Numbered from the stretch's first letter, positions 31,482 through 42,037 are shown. The stretch is DNA of 64,000 bases from Lysobacteraceae bacterium (GCA_028868545.1 JAGWUF010000005.1:1-64000); one strand, 5' to 3'. Program-made: numbers and translations. Notes: generated from the sequence alone by a model not told the origin.

Positions 31482-33854
31482 ATGTCTCATAAATTGCATG
31501 TACGCCGCGCTGCGGTGCTGGGTGCCGGCGTCATGGGCGCGCAGATCGCCGCCCACCTGACCAATGCCGGGGTCGATACCGTGTTGTTCGACCTCGCCGC
31601 GAAGGACGGCCACCCCGACGGCGTGGTGCTGAAGGCGATTGCCAACCTCGGCAAGCTCAGCCCCGCTCCGCTGGCCAGCAAGGTATTGGCCGAAGCGATC
31701 ACGCCCGCCAACTACGACGGCGGCCTGGACCAGCTCAAGGACTGCGACCTGATCATCGAGGCGATCGCCGAGCGGATGGACTGGAAGCAGGACCTGTACC
31801 GGAAGATCGCGCCGTTCGTGCCGGCGCATGCGGTGCTGGCCTCCAACACCTCGGGTCTGGGCATCAATGCACTGGCCTCGGTGCTGCCGGAGGAGATGCG
31901 CCATCGCTTCTGTGGCGTGCACTTCTTCAACCCGCCGCGCTACATGCATCTGGCCGAATTGATTCCCGCCAACACCACGGACGCCGCCGTGCTGGAAGGC
32001 CTTGAAACGTTCCTGGTCACCCAGCTCGGCAAGGGCGTGGTGTACGCCAAGGACACCCCGAACTTCATCGGCAACCGCATCGGCGTGTTCTCGATCCTGT
32101 CGGTGATCCACCACACCGCCGCGTTCAAACTCGGCTTCGATGAAGTGGACGCCCTCACCGGCCCGCTGCTGGGCCGCCCGAAGTCGGCCACTTATCGCAC
32201 GTCCGATGTGGTGGGCCTGGACACCATGGCGCACGTCATCAAGACCATGGCCGACACCCTGCCAAACGACCCGTGGCATGGCTTCTTCCAGTCACCGTCA
32301 TGGTTGGCCGCGCTGATCGGCAAGGGCGCGTTGGGGCAGAAGACCGGCGCCGGCATCTTCCGCAAGGTCGGCAAGGACATCGTGGTGCTGGATCTTGAAA
32401 AGCAGGACTACCGCGTCGCCGACCGCGCCGCCGCGCCGGAGGTGGTGGAAATCCTCAAGCTGAAGAACCCGGTGGAGAAGTTCGCCCGGTTGCGTGAAAG
32501 CCAGCACCCGCAGGCGCAGTTCCTGTGGGCCTGCTTCCGCGATTTGTTCCATTACAGCGCCTTCCATCTGGCCGACATTGCGAATACCGCGCGCGACGTG
32601 GATCTTGCGATCCGCTGGGGTTACGGTTGGGCGCAAGGCCCGTTTGAAACCTGGCAATCGGCCGGTTGGCAGCAGGTGGCGGCGTGGATCAATGAAGACA
32701 TCGCCGCCGGCAAGAGCATGAGCACTGCTGCACTGCCGGCGTGGGTGCTTGACGGCCGCAGCGGCGTGCACGCGGCGGAGGGCAGCTACAGCCCGTCGCG
32801 CAACGCCGTGCAGCCGCGCTCCGCCCTGCCCGTGTACCAGCGCCAGCGCTTCCCCGATCCGCTGCTGGGCGAAAAGTTCGCGCCGGGCACCACCGTGTTC
32901 GAAAACGACGGCCTGCGGATGTGGCACGACGGCGACGACGTGGCCGTGGTCAGCTTCAAGACCAAGATGCACACCGTCTCCGACGCGGTGCTGGATGGCT
33001 TGCAGGAAGCGGTCTCGCGCGCCGAGCGCGACTTTGCCGGCATGGTGATCTGGCAGCCGAAGGAGCCGTTCTCCGCCGGCGCCGACCTGTCGGGCGCGAT
33101 CGGCCTGCTGCAAGCCGGCAAGCTGGATGCGTTCGAGGCGATGGTGGAGAACTTCCAGCGCACCAGCCAGCGCATCAAGTATTCGCTGGTGCCGGTGGTT
33201 GCGGCCGTGCGCGGGCTGGCGCTGGGCGGTGGCTGCGAATTCCAGATGCACAGCGCGAAGACCGTGGCGCATCTGGAAAGCTACATCGGACTGGTCGAAG
33301 CCGGCGTGGGCCTGCTGCCGGCCGGCGGCGGGCTGAAGGAATTCGCGGTGCGCGCATCAACTGCCGCAGGCCCCGGCGGCGACGTGTTCGCCGAGCTGAA
33401 GAAAATCTTCGAAACCGTGGCGATGGCCAAGGTGTCGAACTCCGCGGTCAACGCCAAGGAACTGGGCCTGCTGCGCGCCGGCGACAAGGTCGTCTTCAAC
33501 GCCTTCGAGTTGCTGCATATCGCCAAGGCCGAAGCACGCGGGCTGGCCGAGGGCGGCTACCGCCCGCCGCTGCCGGCCCGCAAGATCCAGGTGGCCGGCG
33601 ACGTCGGCATCGCCACCTTCAAGATGCTGCTGGTCAACATGCTGGAAGGCCGCTTCATCAGCGACTACGACTACGAGATCGCCGAGCGCATCGCCACTAT
33701 TTTGTGCGGTGGCAAGGTCGATCGCGGTGCGCTGGTGGACGAGGAATGGTTGCTCAAGCTGGAGCGCCAGCACTTCGTCGAGCTGGCCCAGCAGGAAAAG
33801 ACCCAGGCCCGCGTGCTGCACATGCTGAAGACCGGCAAGCCTTTGCGGAACTGA
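31482..33854 (+). CDS. 3-hydroxyacyl-CoA dehydrogenase / enoyl-CoA hydratase (FadN type)
   Basis: 790-residue bifunctional beta-oxidation enzyme. The dehydrogenase comes first, with the NAD loop VLGAGVMGAQIAAHL at residues 12-26 and its C-terminal domains to about 440. The enoyl-CoA hydratase domain follows (~470-700), with oxyanion loops FSAGADLSG and LALGGGCEFQMHS and Glu in GLVEAGVGLLPAGGG. This order is the reverse of classic FadB and matches Bacillus FadN. A strong AGGAG precedes ATG 31482. The thiolase partner follows after a repeat element. Confidence 0.93.
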   Translation: MSHKLHVRRAAVLGAGVMGAQIAAHLTNAGVDTVLFDLAAKDGHPDGVVLKAIANLGKLSPAPLASKVLAEAITPANYDGGLDQLKDCDLIIEAIAERMDWKQDLYRKIAPFVPAHAVLASNTSGLGINALASVLPEEMRHRFCGVHFFNPPRYMHLAELIPANTTDAAVLEGLETFLVTQLGKGVVYAKDTPNFIGNRIGVFSILSVIHHTAAFKLGFDEVDALTGPLLGRPKSATYRTSDVVGLDTMAHVIKTMADTLPNDPWHGFFQSPSWLAALIGKGALGQKTGAGIFRKVGKDIVVLDLEKQDYRVADRAAAPEVVEILKLKNPVEKFARLRESQHPQAQFLWACFRDLFHYSAFHLADIANTARDVDLAIRWGYGWAQGPFETWQSAGWQQVAAWINEDIAAGKSMSTAALPAWVLDGRSGVHAAEGSYSPSRNAVQPRSALPVYQRQRFPDPLLGEKFAPGTTVFENDGLRMWHDGDDVAVVSFKTKMHTVSDAVLDGLQEAVSRAERDFAGMVIWQPKEPFSAGADLSGAIGLLQAGKLDAFEAMVENFQRTSQRIKYSLVPVVAAVRGLALGGGCEFQMHSAKTVAHLESYIGLVEAGVGLLPAGGGLKEFAVRASTAAGPGGDVFAELKKIFETVAMAKVSNSAVNAKELGLLRAGDKVVFNAFELLHIAKAEARGLAEGGYRPPLPARKIQVAGDVGIATFKMLLVNMLEGRFISDYDYEIAERIATILCGGKVDRGALVDEEWLLKLERQHFVELAQQEKTQARVLHMLKTGKPLRN

Positions 33855-33863
33855 TGTTTTTGC

Positions 33864-33962
33864 CCCCTCTCCCCTTGCGGGAGAGGGCTGGGGTGAGGGG
33901 CAGGCTTCGGCAAGCGCCCCTCTCCCGCCCTTCGGGCACCCTCTCCCACAAGGGGAGAGGGG
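33864..33962. repeat. Intergenic inverted repeat (C-rich/G-rich element)
   Basis: The outer arms 33864-33887 and 33939-33962 pair at 23 of 24 positions. Inner C-rich and G-rich blocks (GGGGTGAGGGG near 33890, CGCCCCTCTCCCG near 33915) can also pair. It fills most of the 133-base gap between the hydratase-dehydrogenase gene and the thiolase gene. Elements of this CCCTCTCCCC kind are common between genes in Xanthomonads. Confidence 0.85.
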
Positions 33963-33987
33963 AAACCCAAACTTTTTGGAGTCTCAC

Positions 33988-35196
33988 GTGAGCAAGCAAA
34001 TCCAGGACGCCTACATCGTCGCCGCCACCCGCACCCCCGTGGGCAAGGCGCCCAAGGGCATGTTCCGCAACACTCGCCCCGACGACATGCTGGCACACGT
34101 GCTGCGCAGCGTGGTGGCGCAGGCACCGGGCATCGACGTCAACCGCATCGACGACGCCATCATCGGCTGCGCCATGCCGGAAGCCGAGCAAGGCATGAAC
34201 GTGGCGCGCATCGGCGTGCTGCTGGCCGGCCTGCCCAACACGATTGCAGCACAGACCATCAACCGCTTCTGCTCCTCCGGCCTGCAGGCGGTGGCGCTGG
34301 CGGCCGACCAGATCCGGCTGGGCCACGCCGACCTGATGCTGGCCGGCGGCACCGAGTCGATGAGCATGGTGCCGATGATGGGCCACAAGGTGGCGATGGC
34401 GCCGTCGGTGTTCGACAACGACCACGTCAATATTGCGTACGGCATGGGCATCACCGCCGAGAAGGTGGCCGAGGAATGGAAGGTCTCGCGCGAGGCGCAG
34501 GACGCCTTCGCGCTGGCCTCGCACCAGAAGGCATTGGCCGCGCAAGCCGCTGGCGAATTCCGCGATGAAATCAGCCCGTATGACATTGTCAGCCACCAGC
34601 CGGATCTGGCCGATGGCAGCCGCATCCTGACCCGCAACACGCTGGCCGAGCACGATGAAGGCCCGCGCCCGGACACCTCGCTGGAAGGACTGGCGAAGCT
34701 GCGCCCGGTGTTCCGCAACGGCCAGCTCGGCGGCAGCGTGACCGCCGGCAATTCCTCGCAGATGAGCGACGGCGCCGGCGCGGTGCTGCTGGCGTCGGCG
34801 CAGGCGATCAAGGATTACGGGCTGACCCCGCTGGCGCGCTTCGTCAGCTTCAGCGTGGCCGGCGTGCGCCCGGAAGTGATGGGCATCGGCCCGATCGCAG
34901 CGATCCCGAAGGCGCTCAAGCAGGCCGGGCTGAGCCAGGACCAGCTGGACTGGATCGAACTCAACGAAGCCTTCGCCGCGCAGTCGCTGGCGGTGATCCA
35001 CGACTGCGGGCTGGACCCGGCCAAGGTCAACCCGCTGGGCGGCGCGATTGCGCTCGGTCACCCGCTGGGTGCGACCGGCGCGGTGCGTACCGCGACCATC
35101 GTGCACGGCCTGCGTCGCCGCCGGCAGAAGTACGGCATGGTGACCATGTGCATTGGCACCGGCATGGGCGCGGCGGGGATTTTCGAGGCGCTTTGA
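33988..35196 (+). CDS. Acetyl-CoA C-acyltransferase (thiolase)
   Basis: 402-residue thiolase that cleaves 3-ketoacyl-CoA to acetyl-CoA and a shortened acyl-CoA. The nucleophile is Cys95 (NRFCSSGLQA); the other active-site residues are His358 (GHPLGATGA) and Cys388 (CIGTGMGAAG). Start is GTG 33988, with TTGGAG seven to twelve bases upstream; a TTG four codons earlier is less likely. It completes the FadN-type operon controlled by the TetR protein. FadA- or FadI-type cannot be separated by sight. Confidence 0.94.
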   Translation: MSKQIQDAYIVAATRTPVGKAPKGMFRNTRPDDMLAHVLRSVVAQAPGIDVNRIDDAIIGCAMPEAEQGMNVARIGVLLAGLPNTIAAQTINRFCSSGLQAVALAADQIRLGHADLMLAGGTESMSMVPMMGHKVAMAPSVFDNDHVNIAYGMGITAEKVAEEWKVSREAQDAFALASHQKALAAQAAGEFRDEISPYDIVSHQPDLADGSRILTRNTLAEHDEGPRPDTSLEGLAKLRPVFRNGQLGGSVTAGNSSQMSDGAGAVLLASAQAIKDYGLTPLARFVSFSVAGVRPEVMGIGPIAAIPKALKQAGLSQDQLDWIELNEAFAAQSLAVIHDCGLDPAKVNPLGGAIALGHPLGATGAVRTATIVHGLRRRRQKYGMVTMCIGTGMGAAGIFEAL

Positions 35197-35206
35197 TGGC
35201 TTTCCC

Positions 35207-35242
35207 GCAGCCTTGGTCGCAGCCTTGGCCGCAGTTTTGGCC
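35207..35242 (+). repeat. Three tandem 12-bp repeats
   Basis: GCAGCCTTGGTC, GCAGCCTTGGCC and GCAGTTTTGGCC lie head to tail starting 11 bases after the thiolase stop. They are followed by the operon terminator. The number of copies may vary between strains. Confidence 0.75.
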
Positions 35243-35248
35243 TGCCCC

Positions 35249-35270
35249 CACGCCGCCTTCGGGCGGCGTG
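35249..35270 (+). terminator. Terminator of the fad operon
   Basis: Nine-base stem CACGCCGCC (35249-35257) with GGCGGCGTG (35262-35270) closed by a TTCG tetraloop, then CTTCTTCCCC. This is a very stable hairpin with a partial pyrimidine tail, suited to ending the thiolase transcript before the thr operon. Confidence 0.8.
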
Positions 35271-35306
35271 CTTCTTCCCCGTGTTCGTTCCAATCGAAAC
35301 CGCTGC

Positions 35307-35336
35307 TTGACAACTCTCGCTGCAGTGCAGCACAGT
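35307..35336 (+). promoter_or_regulatory. Predicted thr operon promoter
   Basis: A consensus -35 TTGACA at 35307-35312 and a weak -10 CACAGT at 35331-35336 are spaced by 18 bases. The leader-peptide ATG is six bases after the -10, so transcription would start at or beside it. Confidence 0.6.
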
Positions 35337-35342
35337 CGACCC

Positions 35343-35417
35343 ATGTCCCGCCGCATGACCACCACCACGACCATTACCACCGGTACCTCGCCGGTGCGGT
35401 CGGTCATGCCTGGATAA
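35343..35417 (+). CDS. thrL: Threonine operon leader peptide
   Basis: A 24-residue peptide (MSRRMTTTTTITTGTS... to ...MPG) with eight Thr and one Ile in residues 6-15. It occupies the classic position just before thrA. Ribosome stalling at the Thr/Ile codons when charged tRNA is scarce is expected to change folding of the RNA behind it and allow transcription of thrABC, as known for the E. coli thr leader. An internal ATG at codon 5 (35355) is an alternative start. Confidence 0.9.
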   Translation: MSRRMTTTTTITTGTSPVRSVMPG

Positions 35418-35434
35418 CCCATCCCAGACAACAC

Positions 35435-35489
35435 GGCCCCCGCAGCAGAGATGGCGGGGTGCGAATCCCGACGCGACGCGACGCGGGGC
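35435..35489 (+). promoter_or_regulatory. thr attenuator: competing stems
   Basis: CCCCGC at 35438-35443 can pair with GCGGGG at 35454-35459 (10-base loop) or with GCGGGG at 35483-35488 nearer the ribosome site. Two mutually exclusive stems are what an attenuator needs. No T-run follows the short stem, so termination may need another factor, or the switch may act on thrA translation. Confidence 0.5.
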
Positions 35490-35505
35490 TTCCACCGGAG
35501 GCTCC

Positions 35506-37989
35506 ATGGATTCGTCGCCACTCGATCCGCCCCAACCCGTTTGCCGCGCGCACAAGTTCGGCGGCAGTTCGCTGGCCGATGCCGCGCGCATCCGTCATGT
35601 CGCCGATCTGTTGCTGGCCGATGACGCCGCACGCCAGATTGCCGTCACCTCGGCGATGCAGGGCACCACCAATGCGCTGGTCGCGCTGGGCGAAACCGCC
35701 ACCGCCGGCGGCGATTGGCAGGACGCACTGGACGCACTGCGCCAGCGTCATCGCGACACCGCGCGTGCATTGCTGGAACAGCCGGATGCGGTGCTGGCGC
35801 GGATCGACGCGCTCTGCGGCGAGCTGGCCGACCTGCTGCAGGCCACCTCGCTGCTGCGCCAGCCGGGCCGCACCGCACTGGAACGCATCCACGGCATGGG
35901 CGAAGTGCTTTCGACCACGCTGCTGCACGCGCACCTGCTGGAACGCGGCGGCGACTACGCCCTGCTCGACGCGCGCGAGGTGCTGGTGGTGCGCCATACC
36001 GACCTTGGCGCGGTGGTCGACTGGGATGCCAGCGCGGCGCTGCTGGCCGACTGGCGCGCGCGCCATCCGCAGCCGCGGGTCAACGTCACCGGCTATGTCG
36101 CCCGCGACGAACACGGCCTGCCCACCACGCTGGGCCGCAACGGCAGCGACTACTCCGCGGCGATCTTCGCCAGTCTGTTCGCGACCGACGAATTGCACAT
36201 CTGGAGCGATGTCGATGGCGTGCTGTCGGCCGATCCGCGGATCGTGCCGGAAGCGGTGCCACTGGCAGCGATGAGCTATCGCGAGGCCTGCGAACTGGCC
36301 TATTTCGGCGCCAAAGTCATCCATCCGCAGACGATGACACCGGCGATCGCACGCGGCCTGCCGATCCTGATGCGCAACACCTTCCGCCCCGAATTCCCCG
36401 GCACCCGCATCGATGCCGTGGGCGACCGCAGCAGTGGCCCGGTGAAAGGCCTGACCCTGGGCAGCAATCTGGCACTGGTGTGTCTGGAAGGCGCCGGCCT
36501 GATCGGCGTACCCGGCACCGCCGAACGCGTGTTTGCCGCCCTGCACGCGGCGCATATTTCGGTGGTGATGATCTCGCAGGGCAGCTCGGAACACTCGATC
36601 TGCTGCGTGGTGCACGAACGCGAGGCCACCGCCGCGCGCGACGCCCTGCGCGAGGCGTTCGCCCGCGAGCTGGCCGGCGCGCAGGTGCAGGGCGTGACGA
36701 TGCTGGCCGGCATCAGCGTGCTCGCGGCGGTCGGCGACGGCATGGCCGGCACGCCGGGGGTGGCGGCACAGATGTTCGAAGCGCTGGCGCGCGCCCGCGT
36801 CAATATCCGCGCGATTGCGCAAGGCGCGTCGGAACGCAATATCTCGGTGGCGATCAACAGCAGCGATGCCACCCGCGCCCTGCGCGCGGTGCACGCCTCG
36901 TTCTGGCTGTCGCCGCAGACCATTGCCCTGGCGGTGATCGGCCCCGGCAAGGTCGGCAGCGCCCTGCTCGACCAGCTGCAGGCAGCGCTGCCGCGGCTGC
37001 GCGAACGCCACAACATCGACCTGCGCCTGCGCGCGCTGGCCAGCCGCAGCTCGCTGTGGTTGTGCGAACACGGCGACGCCAGCGACTGGCGCACGCGCAT
37101 GCAGGCCGCCCCGTCCGCCGATGGCCTCGATCAACTCGCAACCCACCTGCTGGACGCGCACCTCCCCCACGCCGTGGTCATCGACTGCAGCGCCAGCGAC
37201 AGCGTGGCGCAACGCTATCCGGACTGGCTGGCCACCGGCATCCACGTCATCACCCCGAACAAGCAGGCCGGCGCCGGGCCGCTGGCACGCTACGAGGCGA
37301 TCCGCGCGGCCAAGGCGAAAAGCGGTGCGCGCTTCCGTTACGAGGCCACGGTGGGGGCCGGCCTGCCGGTGATCTCCACCCTGCGCGATCTACTGGACAC
37401 CGGCGACGAACTGCTGGCCATCGAGGGAATTTTCTCCGGTACGCTGGCCTGGCTGTTCAACATGTACGACGGCAGCAAGCCCTTCTCCACGCTGGTGCGC
37501 GAAGCGCATGCGCTGGGCTACACCGAACCCGACCCGCGCGACGATCTGTCCGGCACCGACGTGGCACGCAAACTGGTGATCCTGGCGCGCGAATCCGGCA
37601 TGCCGCTGTCGCTGGCCGACGTGCAGGTGGAAAGCCTCGTTCCCGAAACCCTGCGCGGTGCCGACCGCGACGACTTCATGGCCGGGCTGGAAACCCTGGA
37701 CGCACCGATGCGGACGCGGCTTGACGCCGCCCGCGCCAACGGCTGCGTGCTGCGTTATGTCGCGCGGTTGGAGCGTGATGGCAAGGCGTCCGTTGCGCTG
37801 CGCGAACTTCCCGTCGACCATGCTTTCGCCCACCTGCGCCTGACGGACAACTGCGTGTCGTTCACCACCCGCCGCTACTGCGACAACCCGCTGGTCGTGC
37901 AAGGCCCCGGTGCCGGGCCGGAAGTCACCGCCGCCGGCGTGTTCTCCGACCTGCTGCGGCTGGCCGCCGCGCTGGGAGCGAAGCTGTGA
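35506..37989 (+). CDS. thrA: Bifunctional aspartate kinase / homoserine dehydrogenase I
   Basis: 827-residue fusion catalysing the first and third steps from aspartate to threonine. The kinase domain (~10-290) starts [13 protein letters not shown], followed by tandem ACT domains for threonine feedback (~315-460) with [17 protein letters not shown]-like and [18 protein letters not shown] signals. The homoserine dehydrogenase (~470-820) has [15 protein letters not shown] and the catalytic [21 protein letters not shown] region. GGAGG precedes ATG 35506 closely. Overlaps thrB (GTGA). Confidence 0.97.
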   Translation: MDSSPLDPPQPVCRAHKFGGSSLADAARIRHVADLLLADDAARQIAVTSAMQGTTNALVALGETATAGGDWQDALDALRQRHRDTARALLEQPDAVLARIDALCGELADLLQATSLLRQPGRTALERIHGMGEVLSTTLLHAHLLERGGDYALLDAREVLVVRHTDLGAVVDWDASAALLADWRARHPQPRVNVTGYVARDEHGLPTTLGRNGSDYSAAIFASLFATDELHIWSDVDGVLSADPRIVPEAVPLAAMSYREACELAYFGAKVIHPQTMTPAIARGLPILMRNTFRPEFPGTRIDAVGDRSSGPVKGLTLGSNLALVCLEGAGLIGVPGTAERVFAALHAAHISVVMISQGSSEHSICCVVHEREATAARDALREAFARELAGAQVQGVTMLAGISVLAAVGDGMAGTPGVAAQMFEALARARVNIRAIAQGASERNISVAINSSDATRALRAVHASFWLSPQTIALAVIGPGKVGSALLDQLQAALPRLRERHNIDLRLRALASRSSLWLCEHGDASDWRTRMQAAPSADGLDQLATHLLDAHLPHAVVIDCSASDSVAQRYPDWLATGIHVITPNKQAGAGPLARYEAIRAAKAKSGARFRYEATVGAGLPVISTLRDLLDTGDELLAIEGIFSGTLAWLFNMYDGSKPFSTLVREAHALGYTEPDPRDDLSGTDVARKLVILARESGMPLSLADVQVESLVPETLRGADRDDFMAGLETLDAPMRTRLDAARANGCVLRYVARLERDGKASVALRELPVDHAFAHLRLTDNCVSFTTRRYCDNPLVVQGPGAGPEVTAAGVFSDLLRLAAALGAKL

Positions 37990-38918
37990 GCGCCGCACGA
38001 GGCGAAGCGCGGGCATTCGCGCCCGGCTCGGTGGGCAACGTCGGCGTCGGTTTCGACGTGCTCGGCCACAGCATCGCCGGTATCGGCGATGTCGCCACCG
38101 TGCGCCGCATCGAGGAACCGACGGTGCGCATCAGCGCCATCCGCGGCACCGTCACCGAGCTGCCGCTGGAGGCCGAACGCAACACCGCCGGGATGGCGCT
38201 GATCGCGCTGCGCGAGGCTCTGGCACTGCCGTTCGGATTCGAAATCGACATCGAAAAAGGCATCCCGCTGGGCTCGGGCCTGGGCGGTTCGGCGGCGTCC
38301 TGCGTGGCCGCACTGGTGGCCGCCAATGCCCTGCTGGACGCACCCCTGCCGCGCGCGGCGCTGTACCCGTTCACCCTCGCCGGCGAGGCCGTGGCCAGCG
38401 GCGGCAAGCACGGCGACAACGTCGGCCCGATGCTGCTGGGCGGGTTGGTGCTGGCCACCTCGGATCGACTGACCAAGATCGACGTGCCCGCCAGTTGGCA
38501 CGCGGCGGTGGTACATCCGCACGCCGTGCTGGAAACCCGCCGCGCGCGCGAAGCGCTGGCCGGGGCCTATGCGCTGAAGGAGTTCGTGGCGCAGAGCGCG
38601 AACCTGGCGCAGGTGCTGCTGGGCTGCGAGCGCGGCGATGCGGCACTGGTGCGCTCGGGCCTTGCAGACGTGCTGGTGGAACCGCGCCGCGCGCCGCTGA
38701 TCGAAGGCTTCGCAGCGGTGAAGCACGCCGCACTGGACGCCGGCGCGATGGGCGCCAGCATCTCCGGTGCCGGCCCCAGCGTGTTTGCGTGGTTCGAAGA
38801 CGAAGCCCAGGCACGCCGCGCCAGCACCGCGATGGTGGCCGCGTTCGCCGCCGCCGGTTTCGCCAGTGACGTCCATCTTTCCCCGATTGCCGGCCCCGCC
38901 GCCGAGGTTCTGCCATGA
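37986..38918 (+). CDS. thrB: Homoserine kinase (GHMP)
   Basis: 310-residue GHMP-family kinase that phosphorylates homoserine. The N-terminal [16 protein letters not shown] and the ATP loop [19 protein letters not shown] are typical, and [14 protein letters not shown] is motif 3. Start GTG 37986 overlaps the thrA stop; the stop overlaps the thrC start. It supplies O-phosphohomoserine to ThrC. Confidence 0.97.
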   Translation: MSAARGEARAFAPGSVGNVGVGFDVLGHSIAGIGDVATVRRIEEPTVRISAIRGTVTELPLEAERNTAGMALIALREALALPFGFEIDIEKGIPLGSGLGGSAASCVAALVAANALLDAPLPRAALYPFTLAGEAVASGGKHGDNVGPMLLGGLVLATSDRLTKIDVPASWHAAVVHPHAVLETRRAREALAGAYALKEFVAQSANLAQVLLGCERGDAALVRSGLADVLVEPRRAPLIEGFAAVKHAALDAGAMGASISGAGPSVFAWFEDEAQARRASTAMVAAFAAAGFASDVHLSPIAGPAAEVLP

Positions 38919-40207
38919 AGACCTACAGCACACGCGGCCGCGCGCCGCAGGTTTCCATTTCCGAGGCCATCGCCGCAGGGCTGGCCCCCGACGGCGGGCT
39001 ATACCTGCCGGAAAGTTGGCCGCGATTTTCCACTGCCGATTTCGACGGTGCAGACACGTTGGCGGATGTCGGCCAGCGTTTGTTGCAGCCATTTTTTGCA
39101 GGCGACACCCTGGAAGCGGCCTTACCCGCAATCTGTGCCGATGCCTTCGCCATCGCGCCGCCGCTGGTGGAGTTCGGCAAGCCCGGCGACTTCCTGCTGG
39201 AGCTGTTCCACGGCCCCACCGCCGCGTTCAAGGACTACGGTGCGGCTTTCCTCGCCGGCTGTCTTGCGGCGCTGCCGCAGGGCGACAAGCCGTTGACGAT
39301 TGTCGTGGCCACCTCCGGCGACACCGGCGCAGCGGTGGCCGCGGCCTTTCACGGCCGGCCCGGCTTCCGCGTCGCCATCCTCTATCCCGATGGCCGCGTC
39401 TCATCACGACAAGCGCACCAGCTGGGCTGCTTCGGCGACAACGTGCAGGCGTACAAGGTGGACGGCAGCTTCGACGACTGCCAGCGGCTGGCCAAGGCCG
39501 TGCTGGCCGATGCCGATTTCCGCAGCGAAGTGCCGCTGGGCTCGGCCAACAGCATCAGCCTGGGCCGGCTGCTGCCGCAGGCGGCCTACTACGCGCACGC
39601 CGCCCTGAAGCACTGGCGCGCGAGCGGTCATGCGCTGAATTTCGTGGTGCCCACCGGCAACCTCGGCAATGGCCTGGCCTGCCTGCTGGCGAAGCGCATG
39701 GGCCTGCCGATCGGCGAGGTGGTGCTGGCCAGCAACGCCAACACCGTGCTACCGGACTTCTTCGCCGGCGGCGACTACGCGCCACGGCCCAGCATCGCCA
39801 CGCTGGCCAACGCGATGGACGTGGGCGCGCCCAGCAACTTCGAGCGCCTGCAGTTCCTGTATCCCGATGCCAGCGAGCTGCGCCGCACGCTGCGCGCCGA
39901 AGCGGTGAGTGACGCGCAGATCCGCGCCGCCATCGTCCGTGTCCGCGACGAGCGCGGCCACGTCATCTGCCCGCATACCGCCTGCGCCGCCGAGGTGCTG
40001 GACCGCTTGCGCGCGTGCGGCGAACCCGGCGACTGGGCCGCCGTCGCCACCGCCCACCCGGCCAAGTTCCCGGAAGTGGTGGAACCGCTGCTGGGCGAGG
40101 CCATCGTCCCGCCGCCCGCGCTGGCGGCGATGCTGCAACGGCCAAGCCACGCGCAGGGGCTGGCCAACGATGTGGCGCTGCTGAAGGAATGCTTGCGCAA
40201 CGCCTGA
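38915..40207 (+). CDS. thrC: Threonine synthase
   Basis: 430-residue PLP enzyme that converts O-phosphohomoserine to threonine. The N-terminus ([33 protein letters not shown]) is typical of the bacterial type; the PLP lysine is in [12 protein letters not shown] and the phosphate-binding loop is [11 protein letters not shown]. It starts within the thrB stop (ATGA), completing a tightly coupled thrABC unit. No clear terminator was found before the tRNA gene that follows. Confidence 0.97.
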   Translation: MKTYSTRGRAPQVSISEAIAAGLAPDGGLYLPESWPRFSTADFDGADTLADVGQRLLQPFFAGDTLEAALPAICADAFAIAPPLVEFGKPGDFLLELFHGPTAAFKDYGAAFLAGCLAALPQGDKPLTIVVATSGDTGAAVAAAFHGRPGFRVAILYPDGRVSSRQAHQLGCFGDNVQAYKVDGSFDDCQRLAKAVLADADFRSEVPLGSANSISLGRLLPQAAYYAHAALKHWRASGHALNFVVPTGNLGNGLACLLAKRMGLPIGEVVLASNANTVLPDFFAGGDYAPRPSIATLANAMDVGAPSNFERLQFLYPDASELRRTLRAEAVSDAQIRAAIVRVRDERGHVICPHTACAAEVLDRLRACGEPGDWAAVATAHPAKFPEVVEPLLGEAIVPPPALAAMLQRPSHAQGLANDVALLKECLRNA

Positions 40208-40264
40208 GTCTACCGGGCATTCCGCGCAACCAGTTTGGGCGAATCAACAGGCAAGGCCGACGGA

Positions 40265-40293
40265 CTGGCGAAATCCGCCATGAATGGGATAAT
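40265..40293 (+). promoter_or_regulatory. Predicted tRNA-Arg promoter
   Basis: A good -10 GATAAT (40288-40293) lies 10 bases before the mature tRNA 5' end, with a weak -35 CTGGCG (40265-40270) at 17-base spacing. Confidence 0.5.
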
Positions 40294-40303
40294 GGTCGGT
40301 CAA

Positions 40304-40380
40304 GGCCCCGTAGCTCAGCTGGATAGAGCGTCCCCCTCCTAAGGGGAAGGTCGCCCGTTCGAATCGGGCCGGGGTCGCCA
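40304..40380 (+). tRNA. tRNA-Arg (CCT)
   Basis: A 77-base gene with encoded CCA. Acceptor GGCCCCG pairs with CGGGGTC (one G-T pair); the D-stem is GCTC/GAGC; the anticodon stem TCCCC/GGGGA encloses loop CTCCTAA, giving anticodon CCT (reads AGG); the T arm is GCCCG TTCGAAT CGGGC. It reads a rare Arg codon in this GC-rich genome. It stands alone between thrC and the aldehyde dehydrogenase; no integrase lies beside it. Confidence 0.97.
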
Positions 40381-40495
40381 GGAACAGGAATTACGTGTCG
40401 TGAAGCGGCGGCGAGTGGGGATTTCCCGCCGGCGCTCGTCTTCCCATGGGTTCCTTGATCCCACCCATTCGATAACCCCGTACCCGGAGTCCGCC

Positions 40496-42028
40496 ATGTC
40501 CCATCCCGTCCTCACTGCGCTCGGCCTTGCCGCCACCGAATCCGGTACCTACCTTGGCAATGGCGAATGGTCGAAGACCACCGATGCCGGCGTGATCGAG
40601 CCGGTCAACCCGTCCAACGGCGAAGTGCTGGGCCGCGTACACGCGTCCTCGCAGGCCGACTACGACCTGATCGTCGAACGCGCGCAGGCCGCCTTCAAGG
40701 TGTGGCGCACCACCCCGGCGCCGCGCCGTGGCGAGGCGATCCGCCTGTGCGCCGACGCGCTGCGCGAGCACAAGGACGCGCTGGGTTCGCTGGTGGCGCT
40801 GGAAATGGGCAAGTCGAAGCCGGAAGGCGACGGCGAAGTGCAGGAAATGATCGACATCGGCGACTTCGCCGTCGGCCTGTCGCGCCAGCTGTACGGCCTG
40901 ACCATGCACAGCGAGCGCCCCGGCCACCGCATGTACGAGCAGTGGCACCCGATCGGCCTGGTTGGCATCATCAGCGCGTTCAATTTCCCGGTCGCGGTGT
41001 GGGCCTGGAACAGCTTCGTCGCGGCGGTGTGCGGCGACATCTCCATCTGGAAGCCCTCGCCCAAGGTGCCGCTGTCGGCGATTGCCTCGATGAAGATCTG
41101 CAACGAAGCGCTGCGCAAGGGCGGCTTCCCCGACATCTTCTTCCTGTTCAACGACGCCGGCAGCGACCTGGCGCAGCAGTTCGTGGACGACAAGCGCGTC
41201 GCGCTGGTCAGCTTCACCGGCAGCACCAAGGTCGGCCGCATGGTCGGCGAGCGCGTCGCCCGCCGCATGGGCCGCAGCCTGCTGGAGCTGGGCGGCAACA
41301 ACGCGATCATCCTCGATGAAACCGCCGACCAGAAGCTGGCGATTCCGGGCATCGTGTTCGGCGCGGTCGGCACCGCCGGCCAGCGCTGCACCACCACCCG
41401 CCGCCTGATCGTGCACGAAGCGGTGTACGACGAGGTGCTGGCCAAGCTCATCACCGCCTACAAGCAGGTGGAGGGCAAGATCGGCGACCCCACCGACCCG
41501 GCCAACCTGATGGGCCCGCTCAACAGCCGTGACGCGGTGGACGCCTATCTGGATGCCATCGCCAAGGCCAAGGCTGCCGGCGGCACCGTGGAAACCGGCG
41601 GTGCGGCGATCGACCGTCCCGGCAATTTCGTCCTGCCCACGATCGTCACCGGCCTGAGCAACGACGCCGAGATCGTCCAGCACGAAACCTTCGCGCCGAT
41701 CCTGTACGTGATGAAGTATCGCGATCTGGGCGATGCCATCGAGATGCAGAACGCGGTGCCGCAGGGCCTGAGCTCGTCGATCTTCACCACCAACCTCAAG
41801 CGCGCCGAGGCGTTCCTGTCGGCGGCCGGCTCCGACTGCGGCATCGCCAATGTCAACATCGGCACCAGCGGCGCCGAGATCGGCGGCGCGTTCGGTGGCG
41901 AAAAGGAAACCGGCGGTGGCCGCGAATCGGGCTCGGATGCGTGGAGGGCCTACATGCGCCGCCAAACCAATACAATCAATTATTCCGATGCACTGCCGCT
42001 GGCGCAGGGCATCAAATTCGATCTGTAA
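40496..42028 (+). CDS. amaB: ALDH7-type aldehyde dehydrogenase (piperideine-6-carboxylate / aminoadipate semialdehyde)
   Basis: 510 residues from ATG 40496, preceded by CGGAG. NAD-dependent aldehyde dehydrogenase; Cys298 ([12 protein letters not shown]) is the nucleophile and Glu264 (LLELGGNNA) the base, with NAD motif [13 protein letters not shown]. The sequence resembles the ALDH7/AmaB group that oxidises alpha-aminoadipate semialdehyde in lysine catabolism. The exact substrate is inferred. An upstream in-frame start would extend over the tRNA-proximal region and is unlikely. Confidence 0.88.
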   Translation: MSHPVLTALGLAATESGTYLGNGEWSKTTDAGVIEPVNPSNGEVLGRVHASSQADYDLIVERAQAAFKVWRTTPAPRRGEAIRLCADALREHKDALGSLVALEMGKSKPEGDGEVQEMIDIGDFAVGLSRQLYGLTMHSERPGHRMYEQWHPIGLVGIISAFNFPVAVWAWNSFVAAVCGDISIWKPSPKVPLSAIASMKICNEALRKGGFPDIFFLFNDAGSDLAQQFVDDKRVALVSFTGSTKVGRMVGERVARRMGRSLLELGGNNAIILDETADQKLAIPGIVFGAVGTAGQRCTTTRRLIVHEAVYDEVLAKLITAYKQVEGKIGDPTDPANLMGPLNSRDAVDAYLDAIAKAKAAGGTVETGGAAIDRPGNFVLPTIVTGLSNDAEIVQHETFAPILYVMKYRDLGDAIEMQNAVPQGLSSSIFTTNLKRAEAFLSAAGSDCGIANVNIGTSGAEIGGAFGGEKETGGGRESGSDAWRAYMRRQTNTINYSDALPLAQGIKFDL

Positions 42029-42037
42029 GGAACGCCC

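Noticed and set aside
33864-33962. CRISPR or mobile element between the fad genes
   Set aside because: The arms form one inverted repeat; there are no regularly spaced direct repeats and no transposase.
33754-35313. A minus-strand frame with an AAKAATKAAGKPSK histone-H1-like stretch
   Set aside because: This stretch is the reverse reading of the three tandem 12-bp repeats after the thiolase gene, not a real protein.
40304-40380. tRNA-Arg as an integration site
   Set aside because: No integrase gene, no repeated tRNA 3' end and ordinary genes on both sides.
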